From the NCBI GenBank assembly GCA_036511675.1, contig DATCBU010000004.1:1-42452 (forward strand): a stretch of DNA of 42,452 nt, given 5' to 3'. This DNA is from Chersky-840 sp036511675. Its GTDB lineage: Bacteria; Actinomycetota; Acidimicrobiia; Acidimicrobiales; UBA8190. The position numbers and the translations under genes were made by a program. A model generated the notes under the pieces. It made no database searches and was not told where the DNA came from. It was given only the letters and a program-made list of their open reading frames with translations. Of this stretch, positions 15,098 to 26,723 are shown one piece after another (position 1 is the stretch's first letter; each line of letters begins with the position of its first letter).

Positions 15098-16111
15098 TTA
15101 TTCTGCAGCGGCGGCGTCGACGCGCACGAGCAGCCGACCGCGTACCCGTGACGCCAGGATGTCGGACAGGGCACCCGCCACGTCGTCGAGCCCGACCTCG
15201 CCCGCGATGAGGTCGTCGAGATGCGGGGGTCGCAGGTCCGTGGCCAACCGGGACCAGACATGGCGCCGGCGCTCGGTCGGCGTCTGCACCGAGTCCACCC
15301 CCAGCAGCGCCACGCCGCGGGTGATGAAGGAGTACACCGTCGTCTGCAGGGCGGTGCCGCCGGTGAGACCGCTGGCGGCCACGGCCGCTCCGTAGCGCAG
15401 CGTCTGCAGGATCCTCGCCAGGGTCTCGCCTCCGACGCAGTCGACGGCCCCGGCCCAGTGTTCGGGGCCGAGCACACGGCCACCGGCTTCGTCGAGGTCG
15501 TCGCGCCCGATCACCGCCGCGGCACCGAGGCGCTCGAGCCACGGATGTTCGTTGGCTTTGCCGGTGCTCGCCACCACCTCGTAGCCGCGCCCCGCCAACA
15601 GGTCGACGGCGAACGATCCCACGCCACCCGAGGCTCCCGTGACGAGCACGGGCCCGTCCCCGGGACGCAGGCCGCGTTGCTCGAGCTGGTCAAGCGACAG
15701 CGCGGCGGTGAAGCCCGCCGTGCCGATGGCCATGGCTTGGCGCGCCGAGAGCCCGTCGGGGAGCGCCACGGCCGAGGTCGCCGGGATCCGTGCATAGCGG
15801 GCGTACCCACCGTGGCGCGCCACGCCGAGGTCGCCGCCATGGGCGAGGACCCCGGTCCCCACCGCCACCGACGGGTCGTCGCTCGCCACCACGACGCCGG
15901 CGAGGTCGACCCCGGGTACGAGCGGCGAGATGCGCGCCACCCGGTTACCCGGCACGGTGACCATGCCGTCTTTGTAATTGACCGACGACCACGACACCTC
16001 GACGAGCACCTCGCCGGCGGGGAGGTCGTCGAGTCCGAGCTCCTCGACCCCACTCGAGACGGCGTCGTCCTGGCGTCGCACCACGAAAGCCGGGAAGCGG
16101 TCGTGGGACAC
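15098..16111 (-). CDS. YhdH/AcuI-type zinc-free alcohol dehydrogenase (acrylyl-CoA reductase-like)
   Basis: This 337-residue cytosolic oxidoreductase of the medium-chain dehydrogenase superfamily belongs to the YhdH/YhfP/AcuI branch. It shows SSVNYKDGM near the N-terminus, VPGVDLAGVV, the nucleotide-binding VLVTGASGGVGSFAVDLL (dinucleotide fold, NADPH likely) and the ATGKANEHPWLERLGA-like region. E. coli AcuI reduces acryloyl-CoA to propionyl-CoA with NADPH, but the substrate here is not determined. It lacks the catalytic-zinc cysteines and histidine of true alcohol dehydrogenases. The GTG start at 16111 is 8 nt after a TAGGCT box (minus strand, 16125-16120). Its stop is 3 bp from that of the convergent lipoprotein gene. 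Confidence 0.9.
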   Translation of the reverse strand: MSHDRFPAFVVRRQDDAVSSGVEELGLDDLPAGEVLVEVSWSSVNYKDGMVTVPGNRVARISPLVPGVDLAGVVVASDDPSVAVGTGVLAHGGDLGVARHGGYARYARIPATSAVALPDGLSARQAMAIGTAGFTAALSLDQLEQRGLRPGDGPVLVTGASGGVGSFAVDLLAGRGYEVVASTGKANEHPWLERLGAAAVIGRDDLDEAGGRVLGPEHWAGAVDCVGGETLARILQTLRYGAAVAASGLTGGTALQTTVYSFITRGVALLGVDSVQTPTERRRHVWSRLATDLRPPHLDDLIAGEVGLDDVAGALSDILASRVRGRLLVRVDAAAAE

Positions 16112-16175
16112 GGCCTCGTAGCCTACGGGCCGCGTGGCGCGGGCTCGGTGCCCGCCGGTCGGGGTGGCGCCCGCC

Positions 16176-16181
16176 TACCAT
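16176..16181 (+). promoter_or_regulatory. -10 box for leaderless membrane-protein mRNA
   Basis: TACCAT is followed by 6 nt and the ATG at 16188. Confidence 0.45.
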
Positions 16182-16187
16182 GGAACC

Positions 16188-17813
16188 ATGTCCACCGGCC
16201 TCCTCGGGCGGGGTGCCCGGGCGATGGCGTCGTGGAGCCCCGTGGAGCGGGATGCCGTGCTCTACGCCGCATCGGCGCTGTTCGCCATCGGCACGGCGCA
16301 GTTCGCCTCCATCAGCCTGTACCAGCAGTGGGGGCGCCTCGCCGTCGGGCCCTACGCGGCGGGCGCGGTGGCATCGGCGATCGCGGCCCGTCGGGCCCGA
16401 CGCCACGCCCCGGCTGCCGGGGGGCCAGTGCCGGTGGTGGATGGCGGCGGCGGCGGCGGGGCGGCGGCCCACGGGGGAGCAACCTGGCACTGGACGACCC
16501 CGCGTGCGGTCATCTTCCTCGTGGTCCTGCTCGGTGCCACGCTGATGCCGTTGTCCCTGGAGGTCCTGTGGCGGACCGACACGGGCGGGACGGCGCATGT
16601 CCAGCCCGAGGTGGCGGTGGTCGAGCGTTCGGGCGTGGCCTTCGTCAACGGCCAGGACCCCTATCGGCTCATCAAGCCTCACCAGAAGGTCACGGTCCCG
16701 GCCGGTGAGCCCACCTACGACGTCTACAACCCGTACCTGCCGCTCATGTCGTTGTTCGGTGGACCGCGCAGCACCCACGCATCTCCCCGCCTGACCGACG
16801 CCCGAGTGGCCTTCTCGGTGTTCACCATCTTGATCGTGGTGATCGCCATGGCCTTGTGCCGGGGCCCGACCGGGCCCCGGGTCCTGGCCCTGCAGAGCAT
16901 GACGGTGTTGCCCACCGCGGCGCTTCCCCTCGCCACGGGAGGCGACGACCTACCCGTGGCGGCGCTGTTGCTCCTCGGCCTGGTGTTGTTGCAACGACGA
17001 AAACCGCTGTGGGCGGGAGTGGCCCTGGGGATCGCCGCATCGATGAAGATCACGGCCTGGCCCCTGGCCGCCTTGGCGTTCCTGGTGGCACGGGACAAGA
17101 GCGGGGCGCGGGGCCGCCGGCCGTCGCTGGCGGTGGCGGTGGGCATTGTGGGGGTGATGATCCCGGCCGTGCTCCCGACCGCCACCGAGAACCTGTCGGC
17201 GTTCATCGAGAACGTCGTCCGCTTTCCGCTCGGCCTGGCCGGGGTGAGCTCGCCCGCCGCCAGCCCGCTCATCGGGCACTTCGTGGTGTCGTTGTTCCCC
17301 GGGATCCACCGCGTCTTCACCGTGGCCGTGGCCGGGCTCGGGCTCCTGGTGCTGAGCTACGTCCTGGTCAGGCGCCGGCCCACCAGCCCGGCGGCATTGT
17401 CGCGACTGGTGGGATGGATCATGACCGTGGCCATCCTGCTGGCCCCGGCCACCCGGGTCGGGTACCTGCTCTATCCCGTGGACTTCTTCGTGTGGGCGTG
17501 GCTCCTGCGCAGCGAGGACACCGTCGATCCGCCTCCGGACGACGCTGCGGGCCGGCGTCGACCGGTCCCCGTGGGAGCGGCGGATCGGGGCGCGCTGGAT
17601 CGGGGCGAGCCCGGTGAGCGGACCGGCCCCGACGGCGACGGGCACACCAGCCCCGACGGAGCGTTCTCGGGCCGAGGGCCGGCCCGTGACCCAGGACCGG
17701 ATCGAAACCGGGTCCTCACCGCCCAGCGTCAGTGGCTGGTCCAGCGCCTGGGGCAGTCCTGGGGCAGTTCTGGTGTCAGTCCTGGTCCGACACGGCGTAG
17801 AGCCGGAGCGTGA
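16188..17813 (+). CDS. multi-pass membrane protein, GT87/DUF2029-like
   Basis: This 541-residue membrane protein has about nine or ten hydrophobic helices between residues 25 and 435, then a roughly 110-residue hydrophilic Gly/Pro/Arg/Asp-rich cytoplasmic tail. The segment NGQDPYRLIKP followed by YDVYNPYLPLMSLFG resembles the extracytoplasmic substrate loop of polyprenyl-phosphate-mannose-dependent GT-C glycosyltransferases (GT87/DUF2029). The helix GVALGIAASMKITAWPLA is also typical of that group. A role in transferring sugars at the outer face of the membrane is plausible but unproven. A Gly-rich loop (GGGGGG) lies near residue 88. The ATG at 16188 has a leaderless -10 box, and an upstream GTG in frame is not favoured. 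The last 38 bp overlap the convergent gene. Confidence 0.75.
   Translation: MSTGLLGRGARAMASWSPVERDAVLYAASALFAIGTAQFASISLYQQWGRLAVGPYAAGAVASAIAARRARRHAPAAGGPVPVVDGGGGGGAAAHGGATWHWTTPRAVIFLVVLLGATLMPLSLEVLWRTDTGGTAHVQPEVAVVERSGVAFVNGQDPYRLIKPHQKVTVPAGEPTYDVYNPYLPLMSLFGGPRSTHASPRLTDARVAFSVFTILIVVIAMALCRGPTGPRVLALQSMTVLPTAALPLATGGDDLPVAALLLLGLVLLQRRKPLWAGVALGIAASMKITAWPLAALAFLVARDKSGARGRRPSLAVAVGIVGVMIPAVLPTATENLSAFIENVVRFPLGLAGVSSPAASPLIGHFVVSLFPGIHRVFTVAVAGLGLLVLSYVLVRRRPTSPAALSRLVGWIMTVAILLAPATRVGYLLYPVDFFVWAWLLRSEDTVDPPPDDAAGRRRPVPVGAADRGALDRGEPGERTGPDGDGHTSPDGAFSGRGPARDPGPDRNRVLTAQRQWLVQRLGQSWGSSGVSPGPTRRRAGA
17748..17781. repeat. 11-12 bp degenerate tandem repeat at two convergent gene ends
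   Basis: The units CTGGGGCAGTC, CTGGGGCAGTT and CTGGTGTCAGTC follow one another. The third contains the stop codon (17776-17778) of the minus-strand gene. All are read through as coding sequence by the plus-strand gene. Confidence 0.85.
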
Positions 17814-18504
17814 AGGCGGTGGTGCCCGCGCTGGTGGGTGAGCCGAAGTCCGTGGGTGACACGGTCACGCCCAGGTCCCATTCGAGCCCGTCGCTAGCGG
17901 GGTGCTGCTCCAGGACGAGGTACTGCGTGTCACCCGTGCCGGTCGGGCCCTGGCTGAGCCGCCGCCAGTGCAGGGCCGGGAGCTCGGCCCGGAAGAACGA
18001 GATGACGGCCTGCTCGGGGGCCCGCAGCTCGAAGCGCAACGACCGGTCGTAGGTCTCGACGCCCTGGTCGACCGCCGAGCTCGAGACCGGCGTGGCCCCC
18101 CTGGGCACGGCCAGGGCGTTCAACAGGTCGTCGGGGGGTTGCCCTCCCGCCACGATGTCCTTGAGCAGGGGCCGGGCCGGCACGGCGTGCAGGACCGCCC
18201 CTTTGGCGGTGGCGATCCTCGTGGGGGAGGCCGTGGGCCTGCTCTGGCTTCCGCTCAACACCTCGAGACCGACGCCCACCAGGCACAGCACCAGCGTGAT
18301 CCCCAGGACCACGAGCGCGGGCTTGGTGCTGGGGCCGGGGGGGCGCCGGGGGGACTCGGGCCCGGGGTCGGGGGAGGGCCCATGGCCGTTGGACCCGCGC
18401 CCGGGGGCGTCGGCATGACCGTTGCTCCGGGTGTCGACGGCCGTGCCAGGCGCACCGGGCACGGTGTCGCGGGGGGGACCGGGGAGGTCGTCGGGGCTCG
18501 GCAT
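17776..18504 (-). CDS. membrane-anchored hypothetical protein
   Basis: This 242-residue protein has no recognised family. Residues 1-58 are a Pro/Gly/Asp-rich disordered N-terminus. One transmembrane helix, PALVVLGITLVLCLVGVGLEVL, spans about residues 61-83. About 155 residues follow with predicted beta and helical character, including SLRFELRAPEQAVISFFRAELP and QYLVLEQHPASDGLEWDLGVTV. The topology would place the N-terminus inside and the domain outside. The ATG at 18504 is the last start before the disordered segment, and the frame continues upstream to 18639 without obvious signal sequence. It converges on and overlaps the GT87-like gene by 38 bp, so the two could be antisense-linked. Confidence 0.65.
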   Translation of the reverse strand: MPSPDDLPGPPRDTVPGAPGTAVDTRSNGHADAPGRGSNGHGPSPDPGPESPRRPPGPSTKPALVVLGITLVLCLVGVGLEVLSGSQSRPTASPTRIATAKGAVLHAVPARPLLKDIVAGGQPPDDLLNALAVPRGATPVSSSAVDQGVETYDRSLRFELRAPEQAVISFFRAELPALHWRRLSQGPTGTGDTQYLVLEQHPASDGLEWDLGVTVSPTDFGSPTSAGTTAFTLRLYAVSDQD

Positions 18505-18701
18505 GGTTCGGTGGCCTCGGCGGAGAACGAACGGCGAGCCATATGGCCACCCCGGCGCCCGCGTCGGCGAGGTCAGTGTACAAGGGCACCGTCGTCCCAC
18601 TCCGGCCGGCGATGACCACGGGAGTGTCGAGCTCACCACGAGGGGTAGGCCCCGAGGTCGGGGCCCGACTGCTCAGAGTGAAACTACATCTACAATTCGC
18701 G

Positions 18702-18731
18702 TTGACGGCCGATTTCCGAGGGGCCTACAGT
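18702..18731 (+). promoter_or_regulatory. sigma70-like promoter with no gene downstream
   Basis: TTGACG (18702-18707) and TACAGT (18726-18731) are separated by 18 bp, with AT-rich sequence upstream. The -35 and -10 match is better than for most genes here, yet the next feature downstream on this strand is non-coding. Confidence 0.45.
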
Positions 18732-18737
18732 GTCCCC

Positions 18738-18875
18738 CGACACCGAGGCCCGAGAGGGCCCCGGGGGGGCGGCGCCGCGACCTAGTCGCGCTGGCGCCGT
18801 GTTTGGGGGGTGACTCGCCCAGCTGTTGGGCGTCTACGGGGGGCGGGGCCGACGAGCGATGCGCTCGTCGCCCCG
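18738..18875 (+). ncRNA. candidate structured small RNA
   Basis: A transcript from the promoter at 18702-18731 would start near 18738 and run into hairpin 1. This is GGCGC-CGCGAC, loop CTA, GTCGCG, 3-nt bulge, GCGCC (18771-18798), followed by GTGTTT. It would then run through hairpin 2 (CGCCCA/TGGGCG) and hairpin 3 (CGACGAGCG, loop ATG, CGCTCGTCG, extended by GGGG/CCCC). Runs of six G flank hairpin 2, so G-quadruplex formation is also possible. No known RNA family was recognised. Confidence 0.25.
18844..18875. terminator. strong hairpin downstream of thiD
   Basis: CGACGAGCG and CGCTCGTCG form a 9-bp perfect stem with a 3-nt loop, extended by GGGG/CCCC past a single bulged C. It lies 22 bp past the thiD stop (minus strand) and may serve both strands. 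Confidence 0.5.
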
Positions 18876-18897
18876 CGTCTCCTCCTCGCCCCGGTCC

Positions 18898-19713
18898 TCA
18901 CGAGCCGGGCGGCGAGACGGGGCCCCACCCGAAGTGGTCGAGCGGGCCGTGCCCCGCGCCCAGGTGCCACGTCGACGAGCCCGCCATGGCGGTCCTCACG
19001 AAGGCCTTGGCCTGGGCCAGCGCCTCGAGCAGCTCGACCCCGCGCGCCAACAGCGCGGCGGTGGCGGCCGACAGCGTGCACCCGGTGCCATGGTCGTTGG
19101 CGGAGACGAGGCGGCGGCCGTCGAGGACGTGGAGCTCACCCTCGACGAGCACGACATCGGGGGCGTGGTCCCCGCCGAGGTGCCCTCCCTTCACCACCAC
19201 GGCCCTGGCACCGGTGTCGGCCAGGCGACGGGCCGCCCGCACCATGGACTCGACGTCGTCGACCACGGTGTCGGTGAGCAGGCCGGCCTCGCGCGTATTG
19301 GGCGTGGCGACGAGGGCATGGGGGAGCAGCAGCCGGAGATAGGCCTCGACGCCGCCGGCATCGAGGAGGGGACGGCCCGTCGAGGCGACCAGCACCGGGT
19401 CGACCACCAGGTTGGGGAGCCGACCGGCGGCGGCCCAGCGCGCCACGGCGGCCACGGTGGCCGACGACGCCAGCATGCCGGTCTTCACCGCCGCCACGGG
19501 AAGGTCCGCCACCACCGTGTCGATCTGCAATTCGACGAAATCGGGGTCGATGGGAACGACCCCACGCACCTCGGCTGAGTTCTGCGCCGTCACGGCGGTG
19601 ACGACGCTCGTGCCGAACACGCCGTGGGCGGCGAAGGTCTTCAGGTCGGCCTGCAGCCCCGCCCCGCCACCCGAATCGGAGCCGGCGATCGTCATGGCCA
19701 CGGGCGGATCCAC
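18898..19713 (-). CDS. thiD: hydroxymethylpyrimidine (phosphate) kinase
   Basis: This 271-residue cytosolic kinase phosphorylates hydroxymethylpyrimidine and its monophosphate for thiamine synthesis. It has AMTIAGSDSGGGAGLQADLKTF at the N-terminus, VKTGMLASS in the middle, the DPVLVASTG segment and the anion-hole NDHGTGCTLSAATAA near the C-terminus, all standard for ThiD of the ribokinase fold. The GTG at 19713 is chosen because TACGGT (minus strand, 19725-19720) lies 6 nt before it, matching the leaderless pattern in this window. An internal ATG six codons later (19695) is an alternative. It is the last gene of the thiO-thiS-thiG-thiD run. No fused ThiE domain is present. Confidence 0.92.
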   Translation of the reverse strand: MDPPVAMTIAGSDSGGGAGLQADLKTFAAHGVFGTSVVTAVTAQNSAEVRGVVPIDPDFVELQIDTVVADLPVAAVKTGMLASSATVAAVARWAAAGRLPNLVVDPVLVASTGRPLLDAGGVEAYLRLLLPHALVATPNTREAGLLTDTVVDDVESMVRAARRLADTGARAVVVKGGHLGGDHAPDVVLVEGELHVLDGRRLVSANDHGTGCTLSAATAALLARGVELLEALAQAKAFVRTAMAGSSTWHLGAGHGPLDHFGWGPVSPPGS

Positions 19714-19719
19714 GGCGTC

Positions 19720-19725
19720 ACCGTA
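19720..19725 (-). promoter_or_regulatory. -10 box for a leaderless thiD transcript
   Basis: TACGGT on the minus strand is followed by 6 nt and GTG. It suggests an internal promoter inside the thi operon, 2 nt past the thiG stop. Confidence 0.35.
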
Positions 19726-19727
19726 GG

Positions 19728-20516
19728 TCAGAGCTGCGGTGTCCCCTCCACCGGGCTCGACGCTTGGGCCAGGTAGCGCCGCGGGATGCGGCCGGCGAGG
19801 CGCGCCTCGTAGCCGGCCTCGACCGCGGCGCGGAAGGCGCCCGCCATGCGCGCCGGGTGGCGCGCCCGGGTGATGGCGGTGGCGACCATGACCCCGGCAC
19901 ACCCGAGCTCCATGGCCAAGGTGGCGTCCGATGCCGTGCCGATGCCGGCGTCGAGGACCACCGGCACCGCACACCGCTCGGCGATGAGGGCGATGTTGTG
20001 CGGATTGCGGATCCCGAGACCGCTCCCGATGGGCGCGCCCAGGGGCATGACCGCGGCGCACCCCACCTGCTCGAGGCGTCGGGCCAGCACGGGATCGTCG
20101 TTGGTGTACGGCAGCACCACGAATCCCTGGTCGCACAGCTGTTCGGCCGCGTCGAGCAGCTCCACCGCGTCGGGCAGCAGGGTGTCCTCGTCCCCGATGA
20201 CCTCGAGCTTGACCCAATCCGTGTCGAACGCCTCGCGCGCCAGCTTGGCGGTCAGGACGGCCTCCGCCGCGGTGAAGCAGCCGGCGGTATTGGGGAGCAC
20301 CCCCACCCCGTGAGCCCGGAGCACGTCGAGGACCCCTCCTCGTGCCGCGGCGTCCACCCGCCGGACCGCCACGGTGGCCAGCGACGAGCCCGAGGCCACC
20401 ACCACGGCGTCGAGGACCTCGGGGCTCGAGATCCCGCCCGTGCCGAGGATGAGGCGCGAGCCCAGGGCCCGACCGGCGATGGTGAAGTCGTCGCCACCGT
20501 GCTCCACCTCAACCAC
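19728..20516 (-). CDS. thiG: thiazole synthase
   Basis: This 262-residue enzyme builds the thiazole ring of thiamine from deoxyxylulose phosphate, the glycine imine made by ThiO and sulfur from ThiS thiocarboxylate. It has SRLILGTGGISSPEVL at residues 20-35, LPNTAGCFTAAEAV, the Schiff-base lysine K103 in DTDWVKLEVIGD, GAPIGSGLGIRNP and VLDAGIGTASDA. Length is normal. The GTG start at 20516 overlaps the 3' end of thiS by 8 bp, so translation is coupled. This supports a complex of the two products, which is known for the family. Confidence 0.96.
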   Translation of the reverse strand: MVEVEHGGDDFTIAGRALGSRLILGTGGISSPEVLDAVVVASGSSLATVAVRRVDAAARGGVLDVLRAHGVGVLPNTAGCFTAAEAVLTAKLAREAFDTDWVKLEVIGDEDTLLPDAVELLDAAEQLCDQGFVVLPYTNDDPVLARRLEQVGCAAVMPLGAPIGSGLGIRNPHNIALIAERCAVPVVLDAGIGTASDATLAMELGCAGVMVATAITRARHPARMAGAFRAAVEAGYEARLAGRIPRRYLAQASSPVEGTPQL

Positions 20517-20742
20517 CCGCGGCCGCGGTCACGATCTCGACGACGTCGTGGGCGGCCAGTCGGGTGGTGGCCCACTCACTGCGGGGCACCACTTCGCGGT
20601 TGCGGGCCACGGCGATGCCGTCTCGGGATGCGCACCAGGCGGAGACGAGATCGGCCACGGTGGCGTCGGGCGCCAGGGCGCGGATCTCGCCGTTCACGAC
20701 GACGTCGGTGGCGGGCTCAGGTTGTCGAAGGCGGTCAGCCAC
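20509..20742 (-). CDS. thiS: sulfur carrier protein
   Basis: This 77-residue ubiquitin-fold protein carries sulfur as a C-terminal thiocarboxylate for thiazole formation. It ends in the required Gly-Gly (TAAAGG), has VVVNGEIRALAPDATVADLV in the first strand-helix region and HDVVEIVTAAAGG at the end. Relatives are about 66 residues. The first ten residues here may be an extension if translation starts at the GTG at 20742. The gene sits between thiO (21-bp gap) and thiG (8-bp overlap). The activating ThiF is not in this window. Confidence 0.93.
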   Translation of the reverse strand: MADRLRQPEPATDVVVNGEIRALAPDATVADLVSAWCASRDGIAVARNREVVPRSEWATTRLAAHDVVEIVTAAAGG

Positions 20743-20763
20743 CGGCCCAGCATGGCACCTCGC

Positions 20764-21933
20764 TCACGGGCCGGCGCGCCCCGACACAGGGGTGAAGCGT
20801 CCGGGACCGAACGGCGCCAGTTCGTCGGGGGGCTCGTCACCGGCGACGATGGCGGCCACCGCCTGCGCTGTGATCGGGGTGAGCAGAATCCCCTGGCGGT
20901 AGTGGCCCGTCGCCACCACCAGACCGTCGACACCCGGGCCCGAGGCGCGCCCCACCATGGGCGCGTTGTCGGGGGAGCCGGGGCGCAGTCCGGCGGTGAC
21001 CTCGCCCAGGACCATCTCGGTGATCCCCGGCACCACCCGATGGGCGTCGCGCAACAGCTCGTAGACCGCTCCGGCGGTGACCGCGACGTCGAAGCCCCGC
21101 TCCTCGACGGTGGCGCCCACCACCACCGTGCCGTCTTCTCGGGGGACGAGGTACACCGACGAGCCCTGCACGATGCCGCGCACGGTGCGGGTCAAGACCG
21201 GGGCGCGCTCGCTCGGGAGCAACCGCAGGATCTGTCCCTTCACGGGACGAACCGACGGAGCGGCGTGGGTGGGGACGCCGTCGAGCTGCCCCGACCAGCT
21301 CCCGGCGGCCAGGACCACGGCCGCGGCGCCGAGCGTTGGTCCCCCGGCCAGGCGCACCCCCGACACCGTGCCTCCCGAGCATTCGAGCGCGGCGGCCAGT
21401 GTGCGGTGGAGCGCGGCGCCCGCCCCGGTGGCGGCGTCGAGGAGCGCCCCCACGAGCAGGCGGTTGTCGACCTGGTGGTCCCCGGGTGCCCAGATCCCGG
21501 CGCGCACGCCGGGTGCGATGCCCGGTTCCAGCTGCCGGGCTTGGCGGCCCGTGAGCCACTGCGACCCGAGGCCGAGCTGGCGCTGGAATGCGAAGAGCTC
21601 GTGCGCCCACGCCCGGTCCCCGTCGTCGGCGGCGACGATGAGCGTCCCCGAGGTCCGGTAGCCGATGGGCCGGCCCACGGCCCCAGTCAACTCGGCGGCG
21701 AAGGCGGGCCACCGACGCGCCGACGCCAGGGTCAGGGCCAGGAGGGGCTCCTCGCCGTGGTGCACCTCGCTCACCGGCGCCAACATGCCCGCCGCGGCCC
21801 ACGAGGCACCGCGTCCGGGCTCGGGGTCCACCACCGCCACGGTCATGCCCCGCGCCGCCATGGTCCAGGCCGAGGCCAGGCCGATGACGCCTCCGCCGAC
21901 CACGACGACGTCATAGCGGTCGGGTCGTGTCAC
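20764..21933 (-). CDS. thiO: glycine oxidase
   Basis: This 389-residue FAD enzyme oxidises glycine to the imine used for thiazole formation. The FAD-binding motif DVVVVGGGVIGLASAW lies at residues 8-23, followed by DPEPGRGASWAAAGMLAP. VKGQILRL is in the middle, and the C-terminal ATGHYRQGILLTPITA signature is diagnostic of ThiO. The GTG at 21933 was chosen because the flavin motif follows at once. The frame continues open upstream to 22086 but carries no conserved sequence and overlaps the gltB leader. The gene leads the operon and is divergent from gltB. A search for thiamine-riboswitch core sequences in the leader found none. Confidence 0.93.
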   Translation of the reverse strand: MTRPDRYDVVVVGGGVIGLASAWTMAARGMTVAVVDPEPGRGASWAAAGMLAPVSEVHHGEEPLLALTLASARRWPAFAAELTGAVGRPIGYRTSGTLIVAADDGDRAWAHELFAFQRQLGLGSQWLTGRQARQLEPGIAPGVRAGIWAPGDHQVDNRLLVGALLDAATGAGAALHRTLAAALECSGGTVSGVRLAGGPTLGAAAVVLAAGSWSGQLDGVPTHAAPSVRPVKGQILRLLPSERAPVLTRTVRGIVQGSSVYLVPREDGTVVVGATVEERGFDVAVTAGAVYELLRDAHRVVPGITEMVLGEVTAGLRPGSPDNAPMVGRASGPGVDGLVVATGHYRQGILLTPITAQAVAAIVAGDEPPDELAPFGPGRFTPVSGRAGP

Positions 21934-22015
21934 CGGAGCCGGGGCCCTGCCGTCGTCGGAGTGGCTGGTGTGGTGAGAGGAGCTGGCCCGTGCGCAGGTA
22001 GCCGGTGCACGGGGG

Positions 22016-22022
22016 TATCCTA
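22016..22022. promoter_or_regulatory. overlapping bidirectional -10 boxes for gltB and thiO
   Basis: TATCCTA reads TATCCT on the plus strand (22016-22021) toward gltB and TAGGAT on the minus strand (22022-22017) toward thiO. Both match TANNNT. The leaders would be about 70 nt to gltB and about 75 nt to thiO. Both -35 regions look weak. Confidence 0.4.
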
Positions 22023-22098
22023 CGGGTGCTGCAGCAGGGCCAGTGTCGTCCCGAGCGTCAGCAAGCCACTCCGCGTGACCGATCACGGAGAGACCTCA

Positions 22099-26694
<4,596 letters not shown>

Positions 26695-26723
26695 CGCTGC
26701 AGGCCGAGCGGAGCACAACGATC

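Larger units (their letters stand above)
18505..18897. other. 393-bp gene-free region with promoter and consecutive hairpins
   Basis: No convincing reading frame is present. An AT-richer patch (about 18680-18700) precedes TTGACG (18702-18707) and TACAGT (18726-18731) on the plus strand. These are followed by three inverted repeats: 18771-18798, 18823-18840 and 18844-18875. TACACT on the minus strand near 18578 may be the -10 of the hypothetical gene starting at 18504. The last hairpin also ends 22 bp before the 3' end of thiD and could terminate that operon. Confidence 0.6.

Noticed and set aside
18680..18700. NrdR-box-like sequence around CTACATCTAC
   Set aside because: It matches only part of the consensus, lacks a properly spaced second box, and no ribonucleotide reductase gene is nearby.
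20374..22098. 575-codon plus-strand upstream extension of gltB across the thi operon
   Set aside because: It is antisense to thiS, thiO and part of thiG, which are clearly coding. Long antisense frames are expected at this GC content, and GltB begins at its usual propeptide.
21934..22098. Thiamine pyrophosphate riboswitch upstream of thiO
   Set aside because: I looked for the conserved CTGAGA and ACCTGATC-type core on the minus strand and found neither.
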